From contig JAGYOH010000004.1 of NCBI GenBank assembly GCA_018399635.1, positions 95,428 through 159,427 of the forward strand: a stretch of DNA of 64,000 bases, in the 5' to 3' direction. Origin of the DNA: Clostridia bacterium. GTDB lineage: Bacteria; Bacillota; Clostridia; Peptostreptococcales; Acidaminobacteraceae. Positions 48,111-57,788 of this stretch are shown here, one piece after another; position 1 is the first letter of the stretch, and each line of letters opens with the position of its first letter. The notes under the pieces are model-generated. The model ran no database searches, had not been told where the DNA came from, and saw only the letters and a program-made list of their open reading frames with translations. The translations under genes were made by a program, and so were the position numbers.

Positions 48111-49574
48111 ATGAGAAATTATGACAAAGTGATTTATGAGGTTTCCAAGAAGGGCAGAAGAGCCTACCGTCTACCGGAGTCGGATGTCGAAATGAAACCG
48201 GTGGAATCTCTGATTCCCGAGGCATTCCTCCGCAAGGAGGAGGCACCCCTCCCCGAGGTCAGTGAAGTGGACGTGATCCGCCACTACACCAACCTGTCCA
48301 ACAAGAACTACGGTGTGGATACGGGATTTTATCCCCTGGGTTCCTGCACCATGAAATACAACCCGAAAATCAACGAGGATGTGGCCGCCATGCCCGGTCT
48401 GAGCCAGCTGCATCCCTACCAGCCCGAGAAAACCATCCAGGGTTCCCTCGAAATCATGTATGAGCTGCAGAAGGCCCTGGCGGAGATCGGCGGCATGGAT
48501 GAAACCACCCTGCAGCCGGCGGCGGGCGCCCATGGAGAGTTGACGGGCATTCTCATCATCAAGGCCTACCATCAACTGAAGGGGGACTTCCACCGCAACA
48601 AGATCATCACGCCGGATTCCTCCCACGGGACCAATCCCGCCACGGTGGCCACGGCCGGCTATGAGCTGGTGGAGATTCCCTCCAATGCCGACGGGTCAGT
48701 GAATCTTGAGGCCCTCAAGGAGGCCATTGATGAGAATCTGGCCGGTCTCATGCTGACCAACCCCAGCACCCTGGGACTCTTCGAGACCCAGATCGGTGAA
48801 ATCGCCAAATTGATCCATGAAAACGGGGGCCTCCTGTATTACGACGGGGCCAACATGAACGCCATCATGGGCAAATCCCGACCGGGAGACATGGGCTTTG
48901 ACGTCATGCACTACAATCTCCACAAGACCTTCTCCACCCCTCATGGCGGCGGAGGCCCGGGCAGCGGAGCCGTGGCCGTGAAGCAACACCTGGCGAAATT
49001 CCTGCCCAAACCCGTGGTGGTCAAGACCGGGGAAGGCTACGGCTTCGATTACGACCGGCCGGAGTCCATCGGCAAGATCAAGGGCTTCTACGGCAACTAC
49101 GGCATTCTGCTCAGAGCCTATACCTACATCAAGACCATGGGCCGTGACGGTCTCAAATACGCTTCTGAAACGGCCGTTCTCAATGCCAACTACATGATGC
49201 ACCAACTCAAGGAGGACTACAAGCTGCCCATGAATCAGGTCTGCAAGCACGAATTCGTCCTTGACGGTCTGAAAATGGATGAACTCTCCGGTATCAGAAC
49301 CCTGGACGTGGCCAAGCGTCTGCTGGATTACGGCTACCATCCTCCGACGGTCTACTTCCCCCTCATCGTCCACGAGGCCATCATGATCGAGCCGACGGAG
49401 ACGGAGTCCAGGGAGACCCTGGATGAATTCATCGCCGCCATGAAGGCGATCGCCCGGGAGGCCAAGGAGGATCCGGAACTGCTCAAAAACGCCCCCTACA
49501 ACACGCCGGTGAGAAGGGTCAATGAGGTGCTGGCGGCCAAGCAGCTGGTACTCAAGTACAAGGATTCCCTCTAG
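48111..49574 (+). CDS. gcvPB: Glycine dehydrogenase (decarboxylating) subunit 2
   Basis: A 487-residue beta subunit of the split P protein. The PLP lysine lies in [60 protein letters not shown] and [12 protein letters not shown] are family blocks, and the C-terminus has [18 protein letters not shown]. It binds glycine, releases CO2 and loads the aminomethyl group on GcvH. ATG 48111 starts directly after the gcvPA stop with GGAGGTGATGTAG as ribosome site. It ends the gcv cluster. folD follows after about 100 bases with its own promoter-like region. Confidence 0.97.
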   Translation: MRNYDKVIYEVSKKGRRAYRLPESDVEMKPVESLIPEAFLRKEEAPLPEVSEVDVIRHYTNLSNKNYGVDTGFYPLGSCTMKYNPKINEDVAAMPGLSQLHPYQPEKTIQGSLEIMYELQKALAEIGGMDETTLQPAAGAHGELTGILIIKAYHQLKGDFHRNKIITPDSSHGTNPATVATAGYELVEIPSNADGSVNLEALKEAIDENLAGLMLTNPSTLGLFETQIGEIAKLIHENGGLLYYDGANMNAIMGKSRPGDMGFDVMHYNLHKTFSTPHGGGGPGSGAVAVKQHLAKFLPKPVVVKTGEGYGFDYDRPESIGKIKGFYGNYGILLRAYTYIKTMGRDGLKYASETAVLNANYMMHQLKEDYKLPMNQVCKHEFVLDGLKMDELSGIRTLDVAKRLLDYGYHPPTVYFPLIVHEAIMIEPTETESRETLDEFIAAMKAIAREAKEDPELLKNAPYNTPVRRVNEVLAAKQLVLKYKDSL

Positions 49575-49607
49575 GCTGTAAAAAAGTTCAATATGATATA
49601 CGATGAT

Positions 49608-49649
49608 TTAAGGGTGTTGAAAGATGACACCCTTAATGACTGATACAAT
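49608..49649 (+). promoter_or_regulatory. Inverted repeat and extended -10 upstream of folD
   Basis: TTAAGGGTGT (49608-49617) and ACACCCTTAA (49627-49636) form a perfect 10-bp inverted repeat with a 9-base loop and no T-run. TGA-TACAAT (49641-49649) just downstream is an extended -10 element, whose -35 position falls in the repeat loop. The repeat may be an operator or an mRNA hairpin at the gcv 3' end. Confidence 0.5.
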
Positions 49650-49673
49650 GAAATTCAAGATAGGGGTGTTTTG

Positions 49674-50519
49674 ATGAAACTGATCGACGGCAAGGCGATT
49701 GCCGCAAAGATGAAGGAAGATATCAAAAGAGAAACCCTGGCGTTGAAGGAGCAGGGGGTGACGCCGGGTCTGGCGGTGGTCATCGTGGGCGGCGACCCGG
49801 CTTCCCAGACCTACGTGGCTTCCAAGGAAAGGGCGGCGGACAGCCTGGGCTTCTACTCCGTCAAAAAGGAGCTGGACCAGGGGGTGAGTGAAGAAGCCCT
49901 GCTCAAGCTGGTGCAAGAGCTCAACGAGGATGAGAAAATCCATGGGATTCTGGTTCAGTTGCCCTTACCGGACCATATCGATGCCAAAAAGGTCCTCAAC
50001 AGCATCGACATCCGCAAGGACGTTGACGGTTTTCATCCTGAGAATATCGGGAAAATGATCATCGGTGACGAGGCCTTTCTGCCCTGCACGCCCAACGGTA
50101 TCATCAAAATGCTCGAATACGAGGGTGTGGCCATCAAAGGCAAGCATGCGGTGGTCCTGGGTCGCAGCAACATTGTCGGAAAACCCATGGCGGCCCTGCT
50201 GCTGGCAGAGGATGCCACGGTGACGGTGTGTCATTCTAAAACCCGGAATCTCAAGGAAATCACCGCCCTGGCGGATATTCTGGTGGCTGCAGTAGGCATA
50301 CCCGGCTATGTGACTCCGGACATGGTGAAGGAGGGTGCCGTGGTCATCGACGTCGGTATCAACCGGGTCGAGGGCAGGCTGGTGGGGGACGTGGATTTCG
50401 AAAGAGTGAAGGACAAGACCTCTTTGATCACTCCGGTTCCCGGAGGCGTCGGTCCCATGACCATCACCATGCTGATGTACAACACCATCGAGAGTGCCAA
50501 AAGAAAAAGGGAGGATTAA
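49674..50519 (+). CDS. folD: Bifunctional methylene-THF dehydrogenase/cyclohydrolase
   Basis: A 281-residue Fol[25 protein letters not shown] includes the catalytic Tyr and Lys (YVxSK). [52 protein letters not shown] (NADP site) and [16 protein letters not shown] complete the pattern. It oxidises 5,10-methylene-THF, made by the glycine cleavage system, to methenyl- and then formyl-THF. ATG 49674 follows ATAGGGGTG. It sits one base ahead of fhs, so the two steps are co-transcribed. Confidence 0.97.
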   Translation: MKLIDGKAIAAKMKEDIKRETLALKEQGVTPGLAVVIVGGDPASQTYVASKERAADSLGFYSVKKELDQGVSEEALLKLVQELNEDEKIHGILVQLPLPDHIDAKKVLNSIDIRKDVDGFHPENIGKMIIGDEAFLPCTPNGIIKMLEYEGVAIKGKHAVVLGRSNIVGKPMAALLLAEDATVTVCHSKTRNLKEITALADILVAAVGIPGYVTPDMVKEGAVVIDVGINRVEGRLVGDVDFERVKDKTSLITPVPGGVGPMTITMLMYNTIESAKRKRED

Positions 50520-50520
50520 T

Positions 50521-52191
50521 ATGAAAACCGATGTTCAAATTGCACAGGAAGCAAGCATGAAACCCATCGTCGAGGTGGCGGCAAAACTGGGAATCGACGA
50601 AGATCAATTGGAGCTTTACGGAAAATACAAGGCGAAAATCAGCCTGGACGTCCTTAAAAACGCCGATGGCAAGCCGGATGGCAAACTCATCCTGGTGACG
50701 GCCATCAACCCCACGGCGGCCGGAGAAGGAAAAACCACCACCAACGTGGGTCTGAGCATGGGACTCAACGCCATTGGCAAAAGAGCCATCACCACCCTGA
50801 GAGAGCCTTCTCTGGGACCCTGTTTCGGCGTCAAGGGCGGCGCGGCCGGGGGCGGCTACGCCCAGGTGGTTCCCATGGAGGACATCAATCTTCACTTCAC
50901 GGGAGATATCCACGCCATCACCACGGCCAACAATCTGCTGGCCGCCCTGATTGACAATCATCTTCACCAGGGCAATGCCCTGGGCATCGATCCCAAGCGG
51001 ATCGTCTGGCGAAGGGTTCTGGACATGAACGACCGCGCCCTCAGGGAGATCACCGTGGGCCTCGGTCCCAAGGGCAACGGGGTGACCCGGGTGGATGGAT
51101 TCGATATTTCCGTGGCCTCGGAAATCATGGCCATTCTTTGTCTGGCCCTGGACATGAAGGACTTGAAGGAACGTCTGTCCAAGATGATCATTGCCTACAA
51201 TTACAACAACGAGCCGGTGACCGCCGGTGATCTGGGAGCGACCGGTTCCCTGGCCCTGCTCCTCAAGGATGCCATCATGCCCAACCTGGTACAAACCCTT
51301 GAAAACACCCCCGCCATCATCCACGGCGGCCCCTTCGCCAATATCGCCCACGGGGCGAATTCCGTGGTGGCCACCAAGACGGCCCTGAAGATTGCGGACT
51401 ATGTGGTGACCGAGGCAGGCTTCGGCGCCGACCTGGGTGCGGAGAAATTCTTCAATATCAAGTCCCGGTTTGCCGGACTCACCCCCAACGCCGTCGTCAT
51501 CGTGGCCACGGTGAGAGCCCTCAAGAACCACGGTGGCGTGGCCAAGGCCGACCTCGGTGTCGAGAACCTCAAGGCCCTGGCCGACGGCTTTGAAAACCTG
51601 GAAAAGCAGGTTGAGAACGTGGGCAAGTTCGGAGTGCCGGCGGTGGTGGCCCTCAATGCCTTCCCGACGGACACTGAAGCGGAGCTGCAATTCGTGACGG
51701 AGCAATGTGAGCGTCTGGGAGTCGACATGGTGCTGTCTGAAGTCTGGGCCAAGGGTGGCGAAGGCGGCAAGGCCCTGGCGGAGAAGGTGGTTGAGATCAT
51801 CGATACGAAACCCAATGACTTCAAGTACCTTTACGACGTGGACCTGAGCATTCAGGAAAAGATCGAGACCATTGCAAAGGAAATCTACGGAGCCGACGGC
51901 GTCGATTTTTCCGGTGCGGCCCTGAAGGAAATCGCAAAATACGAGAAATTCGGCCTGGACAAAATGCCTATCTGCATGGCCAAAACCCAGTATTCCCTTT
52001 CCGACGACCCCAAAAAGCTGGGTCGACCCCGGGGCTTCAAGATCAGCATCAAGAGCATCCGGGTTTCAGCGGGAGCGGGCTTCCTGGTGGCTCTTGCGGG
52101 AGACATCATGACCATGCCGGGTCTGCCCAAGGTGCCGGCGGCCAACCACATGGACATTCTTGAGGACGGCGAGATTGTCGGACTCTTCTAA
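50521..52191 (+). CDS. fhs: Formate-tetrahydrofolate ligase
   Basis: A 556-residue Fhs. The ATP loop is in [82 protein letters not shown] and the terminal [14 protein letters not shown] are strictly conserved. In glycine-degrading anaerobes it runs towards formate and ATP from formyl-THF; in acetogens it runs the other way. ATG 50521 follows GGGAGG. folD ends one base earlier. A terminator follows. Confidence 0.97.
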   Translation: MKTDVQIAQEASMKPIVEVAAKLGIDEDQLELYGKYKAKISLDVLKNADGKPDGKLILVTAINPTAAGEGKTTTNVGLSMGLNAIGKRAITTLREPSLGPCFGVKGGAAGGGYAQVVPMEDINLHFTGDIHAITTANNLLAALIDNHLHQGNALGIDPKRIVWRRVLDMNDRALREITVGLGPKGNGVTRVDGFDISVASEIMAILCLALDMKDLKERLSKMIIAYNYNNEPVTAGDLGATGSLALLLKDAIMPNLVQTLENTPAIIHGGPFANIAHGANSVVATKTALKIADYVVTEAGFGADLGAEKFFNIKSRFAGLTPNAVVIVATVRALKNHGGVAKADLGVENLKALADGFENLEKQVENVGKFGVPAVVALNAFPTDTEAELQFVTEQCERLGVDMVLSEVWAKGGEGGKALAEKVVEIIDTKPNDFKYLYDVDLSIQEKIETIAKEIYGADGVDFSGAALKEIAKYEKFGLDKMPICMAKTQYSLSDDPKKLGRPRGFKISIKSIRVSAGAGFLVALAGDIMTMPGLPKVPAANHMDILEDGEIVGLF

Positions 52192-52202
52192 AGCTCGAAA
52201 TA

Positions 52203-52234
52203 GAAAAGACTAGAATTTTTCTAGTCTTTTTTTG
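52203..52234 (+). terminator. Terminator of folD-fhs
   Basis: AAAAGACTAGAA pairs with TTCTAGTCTTTT around a short T loop, followed by more T. Confidence 0.92.
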
Positions 52235-52260
52235 TATTTGGAGGGTTCAGGGGTTAGAAT
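52232..52260 (+). promoter_or_regulatory. Promoter of the hydroxyacid dehydrogenase/PHP/rlmN operon
   Basis: TTGTAT (52232-52237), 17 bases, TAGAAT (52255-52260). The start is expected near 52267, about 50 bases before the first ATG. Confidence 0.7.
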
Positions 52261-52317
52261 AGAGATAGAAGAAACCTTCCGTTGATGGATTGTTTTCAGC
52301 GGAGGCAAGGAGGAAAA

Positions 52318-53247
52318 ATGAAAGCCCTTTTTACCTATGACTACGGCAAAGAAAACATGCGCCGCATCGAAGCTCTTGGCTATGAAGTGATTTTTGAAAG
52401 CGAGAAGACCATCGCCAACAAGCCCCGGGTCGACGAGGTGGAGGTCCTGGTCTGCTACAACCCCTTTCACCGGCTGGACGTGACCCTGATGAAGCAGTTG
52501 CAATTCATCCAGCTTTCCAGCACCGGCATCGACCAGCTCCCCCGGGACCTGCCGCCGACGGTGAAGGTGGCCAACAACCGGGGAGGTTACTCCGTTCCCA
52601 TGGGGGAATGGACCGTGATGAGAATCCTGGAAATCTACAAGGACGCCCCGGCTTTTTATGAAGACCAGACGAAAAAGGAGTGGCGGTTGAACAATTCGAT
52701 TCAGGAGCTCACCGGGAAGAGGGTCGCCTTTTTAGGGACCGGCACCGTGGCCGCTGAGGGAGCCAAACGCCTCAAAGCCTTCGGGATGGTGATTCACGGC
52801 TTCAGTCGCAGTGGCAAGGCCAGAGAGGATTTTGAGGCGGTCTACCCCATGGACCGGCTCCCGGACCTCATGGGCGGTTACGATGTGCTGGTGATCACCC
52901 TGCCCCATACCCCCTTGACCCATCACCTGGTCTCCCATGATTTGCTGGCCAGGCTCAAGGAGGGGGCCGTCCTGGTCAACGTCTCCAGGGGCAGGGTCCT
53001 GGATGAGGAGGCCCTTCTGGTCCACGCCCCCCGACTCCGGGGGATCGCCCTGGATGTCTTCAATGAAGAGCCGCTCAGTCAGGACTCCCCCCTGTGGGAG
53101 GTGCCGAACCTGCTGTTCTCCCCTCACAATTCCTGGGTTTCTGAACGAAGGAACTCCCGGAGATTCGAACTGATTCACGAGAACCTCAGCAGGCTCATGG
53201 CGGGGGAAACCCCCAGGAACCTGGTGGACATCGAAAGGGGTTACTGA
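52318..53247 (+). CDS. D-isomer-specific 2-hydroxyacid dehydrogenase
   Basis: A 309-residue protein of the D-2-hydroxyacid dehydrogenase family. The NAD loop is in RVAFLGTGTVAAEGAKRL. VLVITLPHTPLTHHLV and VLVNVSRGRVLDEEAL follow. The catalytic His is in LFSPHNSWVSE, with Arg in NVSRGR and Glu in FNEEPL. The N-terminal substrate domain is short and diverged, so the substrate is not evident. ATG 52318 follows AAGGAGG. The stop overlaps the PHP gene start (TGATG). Confidence 0.88.
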   Translation: MKALFTYDYGKENMRRIEALGYEVIFESEKTIANKPRVDEVEVLVCYNPFHRLDVTLMKQLQFIQLSSTGIDQLPRDLPPTVKVANNRGGYSVPMGEWTVMRILEIYKDAPAFYEDQTKKEWRLNNSIQELTGKRVAFLGTGTVAAEGAKRLKAFGMVIHGFSRSGKAREDFEAVYPMDRLPDLMGGYDVLVITLPHTPLTHHLVSHDLLARLKEGAVLVNVSRGRVLDEEALLVHAPRLRGIALDVFNEEPLSQDSPLWEVPNLLFSPHNSWVSERRNSRRFELIHENLSRLMAGETPRNLVDIERGY

Positions 53248-53990
53248 TGAAAATACTTGTCGATACTCATGTCCACACCATTGCCAGCGGCCACGCCTAC
53301 AGCACCCTGAACGACTATGTCGAGGAGGCGAAGATCAGGGGTCTTGAGATGTTCGCGCTGACGGACCATGGTGTGGCGATGCCGGGAGGGCCTGACCTGT
53401 ATCATTTCTACAACCAGATCGTGATCCCCAGGGAAATCGACGGCATCAAGGTGCTGAGGGGCATCGAGGCCAACCTGGTGGATTTCGAGGGGGGACTTGA
53501 CGCCGAGGACCGGCTTCTGGACCAGCTGGATCTCGTCATCGGCAGCGTCCATCCCATCTGCCTGCCCAAGGGGGGCAAAAAAGAATTCACCAGGGGGGCC
53601 ATCGCCATGATGGCCTCGGGAAGCATCCAGATTCTCGGTCATCCGGGAAACGCCCAGGCTCCTCTGGATATTGAAGAGGTGGTCAGGGCGGCCAAGGCTT
53701 ACGGGGTGGCGATAGAAATCAACAATTCCACCTTTCTGACCCCTTCGAGAAGGGGGTCGGAGGAAAACTGCGCCCGCTTCTGTGAACTGGGTCTCAAGCA
53801 CGGGGTGGCCTTTGTGATTTCCTCCGATGCCCACATCCGCTATGATCTGGGCGTCTTTGACGGAGCCCTGGACCTGGTCCGGAGGCAGGGACTTGATGAA
53901 TCCAACATCGTCAACACCGACTCGAAAAAGATGATCGCCTTCTTGCAGAGAAAGGGAAAACTCAAAAATGATTACAATTCGGGAATATGA
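53247..53990 (+). CDS. PHP-domain phosphatase, YcdX-like
   Basis: A 247-residue PHP protein. DTHVHTIASGHAYSTL is the metal-binding N-terminal motif, followed by FALTDHGVAMPGG, GIEANLVDFEG, GSVHPICLP, ILGHPGNAQ and ISSDAHIRYDLG. The trinuclear metal-site residues of the YcdX family are all present. It should be a phosphatase with unknown natural substrate. ATG 53247 overlaps the preceding TGA. The 3' end overlaps rlmN by 23 bases. Confidence 0.9.
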   Translation: MKILVDTHVHTIASGHAYSTLNDYVEEAKIRGLEMFALTDHGVAMPGGPDLYHFYNQIVIPREIDGIKVLRGIEANLVDFEGGLDAEDRLLDQLDLVIGSVHPICLPKGGKKEFTRGAIAMMASGSIQILGHPGNAQAPLDIEEVVRAAKAYGVAIEINNSTFLTPSRRGSEENCARFCELGLKHGVAFVISSDAHIRYDLGVFDGALDLVRRQGLDESNIVNTDSKKMIAFLQRKGKLKNDYNSGI

Positions 53991-55008
53991 TTTGGAAACC
54001 CTCAAAGCAACCCTGAAAGACCTGGGGTATCCGGCCTTCAGGGGAGACCAGCTCTTCAACTGGGTCCACCACAGGGGGGTGGCCACCAGGGATGAGATGA
54101 AAAACATCCCCCTGGCTTTGAGAGAACTTGTGCAAGTGAAGAACATGACCCTGGCTACCCGGCAGGTTTCAGAGGAGGACCGGACCCAGAAGCTCCTTTT
54201 TCAACTCGAGGACGGCCATTTTGTGGAAACCGTGCTGATGCAGTACCGCTACGGCAACAGTATCTGCATTTCCACCCAGGTGGGCTGCCGCATGGGATGT
54301 GCCTTCTGCGCCTCCACCATCGACGGCCTCAAGCGCAATCTCACGGCGGGGGAAATGCTCGGACAGGTCTATGAGGCCAATACCCTGGTGACGGAGAAGA
54401 TCAATCATGTCGTCCTCATGGGCAGCGGCGAGCCCCTGGAAAACTACGAGGAAGTGGTGAAGTTTCTCAGAATCATCAACCACGAAAAGGGCTATCACCT
54501 GAGTCTGAGGAACATCACCCTCTCCACCTGCGGCCTGATTCCCCAGATGCTCAGGCTCGCCGGAGAGGACCTGCCCCTGACCCTGGCCATCTCCCTCCAT
54601 GGGGCCTCGGATGAGGTCAGGAGCAGTCTGATGCCCATCAACCGGAAATACCCCGTCAAGGAACTGATGGAGGCGGTGGATTACTACATTCTGAAGACCC
54701 ATCGACGGGTCACCCTGGAGTATGCCATGATCCGGGGAGTCAACGATGCCCCGGAACAGGCCCATCTGCTCAGGAATCTTCTGGAGGGGAAACTGGTCCA
54801 TGTCAACCTGATTCCCGTCAACGCCGTGGCGGAAAGCGGATTTTTTCCGAGTCCGGAAAAAGATATCATCAAGTTTAAGAGTATCCTTGAAAAAAAGGGT
54901 ATAAACACCACTATAAGAAGGGAACTAGGCAGTGATATCAATGCCGCTTGTGGTCAGCTCAGGAACAGTTACCACCCCACCAAGGTTGAAATTGTTCAAA
55001 GACACTAG
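53968..55008 (+). CDS. rlmN: 23S rRNA (adenine2503-C2)-methyltransferase RlmN
   Basis: A 346-residue radical SAM enzyme. The cluster motif is CRMGCAFCAS. FVETVLMQYRYGNSICISTQVG comes before it. LMGSGEPLENYEEV, LSTCGLIPQML and AISLHGASDEVRSSLMPINRKYP follow, and the C-terminal catalytic Cys lies in INAACGQL. It methylates A2503 of 23S rRNA and A37 of some tRNAs. ATG 53968 lies within the end of the PHP gene, with AGAGAAAGGG before it. Normal length. Confidence 0.96.
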   Translation: MITIREYDLETLKATLKDLGYPAFRGDQLFNWVHHRGVATRDEMKNIPLALRELVQVKNMTLATRQVSEEDRTQKLLFQLEDGHFVETVLMQYRYGNSICISTQVGCRMGCAFCASTIDGLKRNLTAGEMLGQVYEANTLVTEKINHVVLMGSGEPLENYEEVVKFLRIINHEKGYHLSLRNITLSTCGLIPQMLRLAGEDLPLTLAISLHGASDEVRSSLMPINRKYPVKELMEAVDYYILKTHRRVTLEYAMIRGVNDAPEQAHLLRNLLEGKLVHVNLIPVNAVAESGFFPSPEKDIIKFKSILEKKGINTTIRRELGSDINAACGQLRNSYHPTKVEIVQRH

Positions 55009-55057
55009 TGAAAATGTTTCCTCCATGGTAGAATTATTAATAAGGAGAGTGATTATT

Positions 55058-55468
55058 ATGGTTCGATTATTAGTAGGCAAGAAAGGTACGGGCAAGACCA
55101 AACAAATCATCGATCTGGCCAATGAGCAGGTGGAAAACACTGCGGGACACATTGTTTTCATCGATGACGACATGAGACATTCTTATGAAATCAATCACGA
55201 TATCCGATTGTTCAACATGGAAGAGTTCGCCATCAAAAGCGCTGATGAGTTTTTTGGTTTCATCTGTGGCATCGCTTCAACGGACTATGATATTGAGACC
55301 ATTTACGTCGATGGGATTTTGAAAATCATCGACTTGCCATATACTGACTTGCCGGAGTACATTGAAAAAATCGAAAAAATGTGTGAAAACTATGAGATCA
55401 GTTTTGTCATCTCCTTTACTGCCGATCCGGAAGAACTGCCGGAGGTCTTGAAAGAAAGACTCATCTAA
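55058..55468 (+). CDS. Small P-loop ATP-binding protein of unknown function
   Basis: A 136-residue protein starting VRLLVGKKGTGKTKQIIDLAN, a Walker A motif (GKKGTGKT). IVFIDDDMRHSYEIN may serve as Walker B. The rest is helix-rich and acidic (ETIYVDGILKIIDLPYTDLPEYIEKIEKMCENY). Similar small proteins are found in Clostridia next to rlmN-like genes, without known function. ATG 55058 has AAGGAG 11 bases upstream. The frame is open further upstream, but only inside rlmN. A terminator follows. Confidence 0.75.
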   Translation: MVRLLVGKKGTGKTKQIIDLANEQVENTAGHIVFIDDDMRHSYEINHDIRLFNMEEFAIKSADEFFGFICGIASTDYDIETIYVDGILKIIDLPYTDLPEYIEKIEKMCENYEISFVISFTADPEELPEVLKERLI

Positions 55469-55475
55469 GCCTTTG

Positions 55476-55503
55476 AGACACCCCTTGAGGGTGTCTTTTT
55501 CCA
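55476..55503 (+). terminator. Terminator after the P-loop protein gene
   Basis: AGACACCC pairs with GGGTGTCT around CTTGA, followed by TTTT. Confidence 0.88.
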
Positions 55504-55546
55504 TTAGAGAAAATCCTCCACCAAGGGGATGCGGAGGTGAAAAAAA

Positions 55547-57001
55547 TTGAAGAAAATGATCTACCACAATGCCGTCAGGGTACCCTGGACCAACATCCTG
55601 AGAGAAGGCAGGCGACGTCGCTCCTTTAAGAGGGATCCTTCCCTCCTGGATCCCATTTCTCTGGGGACCGAGGTCAACCCCGTCCTGGGAGAGGCGCTTG
55701 GCGTCAGCAATGTGGTTCAAAAAGACAGGGGAGAGGCTCCTGAAGCGGCTCGCGGGGTCGTCATCGGCAGTATCCGCATGGGATACGGTCATTACAGGAT
55801 GGCCATCGCCATGGCCTCTGCGGTGAAGTATTTCGGGAAAATCCCCTATTGGCTGGATTTGAGCAGTTTCAAGAACTCCGAGGGGGGCAGAATGATCCGC
55901 TATCTCGAGGGGCTCTATTCCCTGGGTTCAAGACTGAGCCAGAGGTCGGAGGTCTTCAACCGGTTTTTCTATGAACCCTTCAGCGCCCATGGTTTCAAGA
56001 AATTGTCGGCGAATCTCAAGGACCAGGCTTCAGCGGCCTTGTATGTGCCCATCCTGAGGGGCCTGCCCTTGGATATCCCCTTTGTGGCCACCCATGCCTG
56101 GCCGGCCCAGGGGGCCCTTGAGGCGGGCATCCGCCGGGTGGTCAACGCTGTCCCGGACAACTGGCCCCTGGGTCTGCACCTTGCCGAGGGGGCCCTTCAT
56201 ACCGTCCAGAGTCCGTCGGCCTACTTCGGTTACCGGACCCTCAAGGGGATGGGAGGCAAAAGGGTCCTCAATCCCATGCCCAAGGATGAAATTTTCGAGG
56301 TGGGGCATTATGTGGACCATGAGCTCCTGGTGAATCTGGAGTCGGATACTCGAAAACGTCTTGATCGTCTGCTTCATCGCCAACCCTTGAGGCTGTTGAT
56401 TTCCATCGGAGGGGCCGGTGCCCAGGAGGATTTTGTCAGCGGGATTCTGGCCTATCTGACAGGCCCCCTGACCCGGGGAGATGTGGTGGTGTTTCTCAAC
56501 GTGGGTTCCCATCTCAAGGTCTGGGATGAATTCATCAAAAAAAGCCCCCGATTGGCGGACTTTTCACAACTGCACTTTGGTGACTGGGATGAAGTCATCC
56601 GATTCACCGACGGTGGAGGTTCCGGTGAAGGTCTGCATGTGTTTTTCAATGCCGATCCCTTTGCGGCGGTCTACACCACCAATCGCCTCATGCCGGTCTC
56701 CGACCTGTTGATCACCAAGCCCAGCGAGCTTTCCTACTATCCCATCCCCAAGCTCCTCATCAAGCGGGTGGGCCACCATGAAGCCTACGGCGCCATCCGG
56801 TCAGCCGAGCTGGGGGACGGCACCCTGGAGTGCGAGGATCTGCCCCATGCCCTGCAGATGCTGGAGCTCATCCTTGTCGAGGAGGACCTGCTCACCCTGA
56901 TGAACCGGCACATCCTGGAGGCCAGAAAGGCGGGAATCTATGACGGGGCCTATCGGGCGGTGGCGCTGGCCCTCGGGAAGACCGACTGGGCCGGGGTCTA
57001 G
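55547..57001 (+). CDS. Glycosyltransferase-like protein (GT28/MGDG synthase-type fold suspected)
   Basis: A 484-residue cytosolic protein. GVVIGSIRMGYGHYRMAIAMASA near residue 70 resembles the G-x-GH-x-x-A loop of GT28/MGDG synthase-like glycosyltransferases. LLISIGGAGAQEDFVSG near 280 and a late PVSDLLITKPSELSYYPIPKLLIKRVGHHEAYGA segment fit the donor nucleotide-sugar half (the S/E-rich motif before GG..E in MurG-like enzymes). I cannot name a characterised close relative. It starts at TTG 55547, eight bases after GGAGGTG. It is a single gene. Its last 4 bases overlap the facing small gene. Confidence 0.6.
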   Translation: MKKMIYHNAVRVPWTNILREGRRRRSFKRDPSLLDPISLGTEVNPVLGEALGVSNVVQKDRGEAPEAARGVVIGSIRMGYGHYRMAIAMASAVKYFGKIPYWLDLSSFKNSEGGRMIRYLEGLYSLGSRLSQRSEVFNRFFYEPFSAHGFKKLSANLKDQASAALYVPILRGLPLDIPFVATHAWPAQGALEAGIRRVVNAVPDNWPLGLHLAEGALHTVQSPSAYFGYRTLKGMGGKRVLNPMPKDEIFEVGHYVDHELLVNLESDTRKRLDRLLHRQPLRLLISIGGAGAQEDFVSGILAYLTGPLTRGDVVVFLNVGSHLKVWDEFIKKSPRLADFSQLHFGDWDEVIRFTDGGGSGEGLHVFFNADPFAAVYTTNRLMPVSDLLITKPSELSYYPIPKLLIKRVGHHEAYGAIRSAELGDGTLECEDLPHALQMLELILVEEDLLTLMNRHILEARKAGIYDGAYRAVALALGKTDWAGV

Positions 57002-57240
57002 GACAAGAAATTCCTGCCCAGATATTTTTGGATCAGCTCAGGATCGCTGAAATTGTCCAGGGTGAAGGACTGGCCGGTTTCTTCAAAGATCACCTGGACG
57101 CCTGCCGTCCCTTCCTTGAAGTTCCTGATTACGGTTTCTTCTCTCAGTTCCCGGATTTTGCTCTTGTGCTTTTTGATTTTTTTGAATTCATGGGCGTAAT
57201 AATGCCCGGTAAGTCCGATGATTTTAAAATAGTATTTCAC
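56998..57240 (-). CDS. Hypothetical small basic protein
   Basis: 80 residues: KYYFKIIGLTGHYYAHEFKKIKKHKSKIRELREE, then TVIRNFKEGTAGVQVIFEETGQSFTLDNF and IQKYLGRNFLS. The central part is very rich in Lys and Arg. No family is recognised. The start is GTG 57238-57240, five bases after AAGGAGG. A longer frame to 57414 passes through the promoter of the facing usp gene and is rejected. It is convergent with the glycosyltransferase-like gene (4-base overlap of stops) and divergent from usp. Confidence 0.65.
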   Translation of the reverse strand: MKYYFKIIGLTGHYYAHEFKKIKKHKSKIRELREETVIRNFKEGTAGVQVIFEETGQSFTLDNFSDPELIQKYLGRNFLS

Positions 57241-57294
57241 GATGGCCTCCTTGGATGTCTCATATAGTGAATCAAATGTTAAGGGTGGACAAGG

Positions 57295-57323
57295 TTCACA
57301 ATGCCCTGAATCTATTGTATAAT
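57295..57323 (+). promoter_or_regulatory. Promoter of the universal stress protein gene
   Basis: TTCACA (57295-57300), 17 bases, TATAAT (57318-57323). The start is near 57330. Confidence 0.7.
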
Positions 57324-57346
57324 AGAAGACGGAGTGATGAATAGAT

Positions 57347-57751
57347 ATGCCCAAAAAAAAGAATAAAAACATCATGATTTGTGTGACCCAGCAGAAATCC
57401 TGCGAAAGGCTCATTGAAAGAGGGGCCCTGATCAGAGAGGGGTCCGATGTCCTTCATGTGGTACATGTGGTCAAGGAATCCTGGAAGTACTTCAGTGAGA
57501 TGGAGGAATCCGATGCCCTGGACTACCTTTATGAAGTGTCGAAGGCCAGGCAGGCGCAACTCTCCGTGATTCATTCCGATGATATCGAAGCCTCTCTCAG
57601 TGACTTTGCCAAAGCCCATCAGGTCACGGTGGTCATCATGGGGGAATCGAAGGAAGATTCGAGGCAGCAGGATATGATTCTGCGTCTCAAGAAAAAGATT
57701 AGTATCGATGTCACCTTCGATATCGTGCCTGAAATGGAAAACGACGACTGA
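57347..57751 (+). CDS. Universal stress protein (UspA-like)
   Basis: A 134-residue UspA-fold protein: IMICVTQQKSCERLIERGALI at the start, LHVVHVV as the second strand, SVIHSDDIEASLSDFAKAHQVTVVIMGESKED towards the end. The arrangement resembles the Usp domain of KdpD more than ATP-binding UspA with its GSxG loop. That loop (G-2x-G-9x-G-S/T) is not seen, so it probably does not bind ATP. ATG 57347 has GGAGTG about ten bases ahead. It has its own promoter, and a terminator follows the stop. Confidence 0.75.
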   Translation: MPKKKNKNIMICVTQQKSCERLIERGALIREGSDVLHVVHVVKESWKYFSEMEESDALDYLYEVSKARQAQLSVIHSDDIEASLSDFAKAHQVTVVIMGESKEDSRQQDMILRLKKKISIDVTFDIVPEMENDD

Positions 57752-57778
57752 AAGTTGGGGACCCCCCAACTTTTTTTA
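57750..57778 (+). terminator. Terminator of the usp gene
   Basis: AAAGTTGGGG pairs with CCCCAACTTT, followed by TTTT. The ribosome site of the next gene follows at once, so the downstream operon may get part of its mRNA by read-through. Confidence 0.85.
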
Positions 57779-57788
57779 AGGAGAAAAG

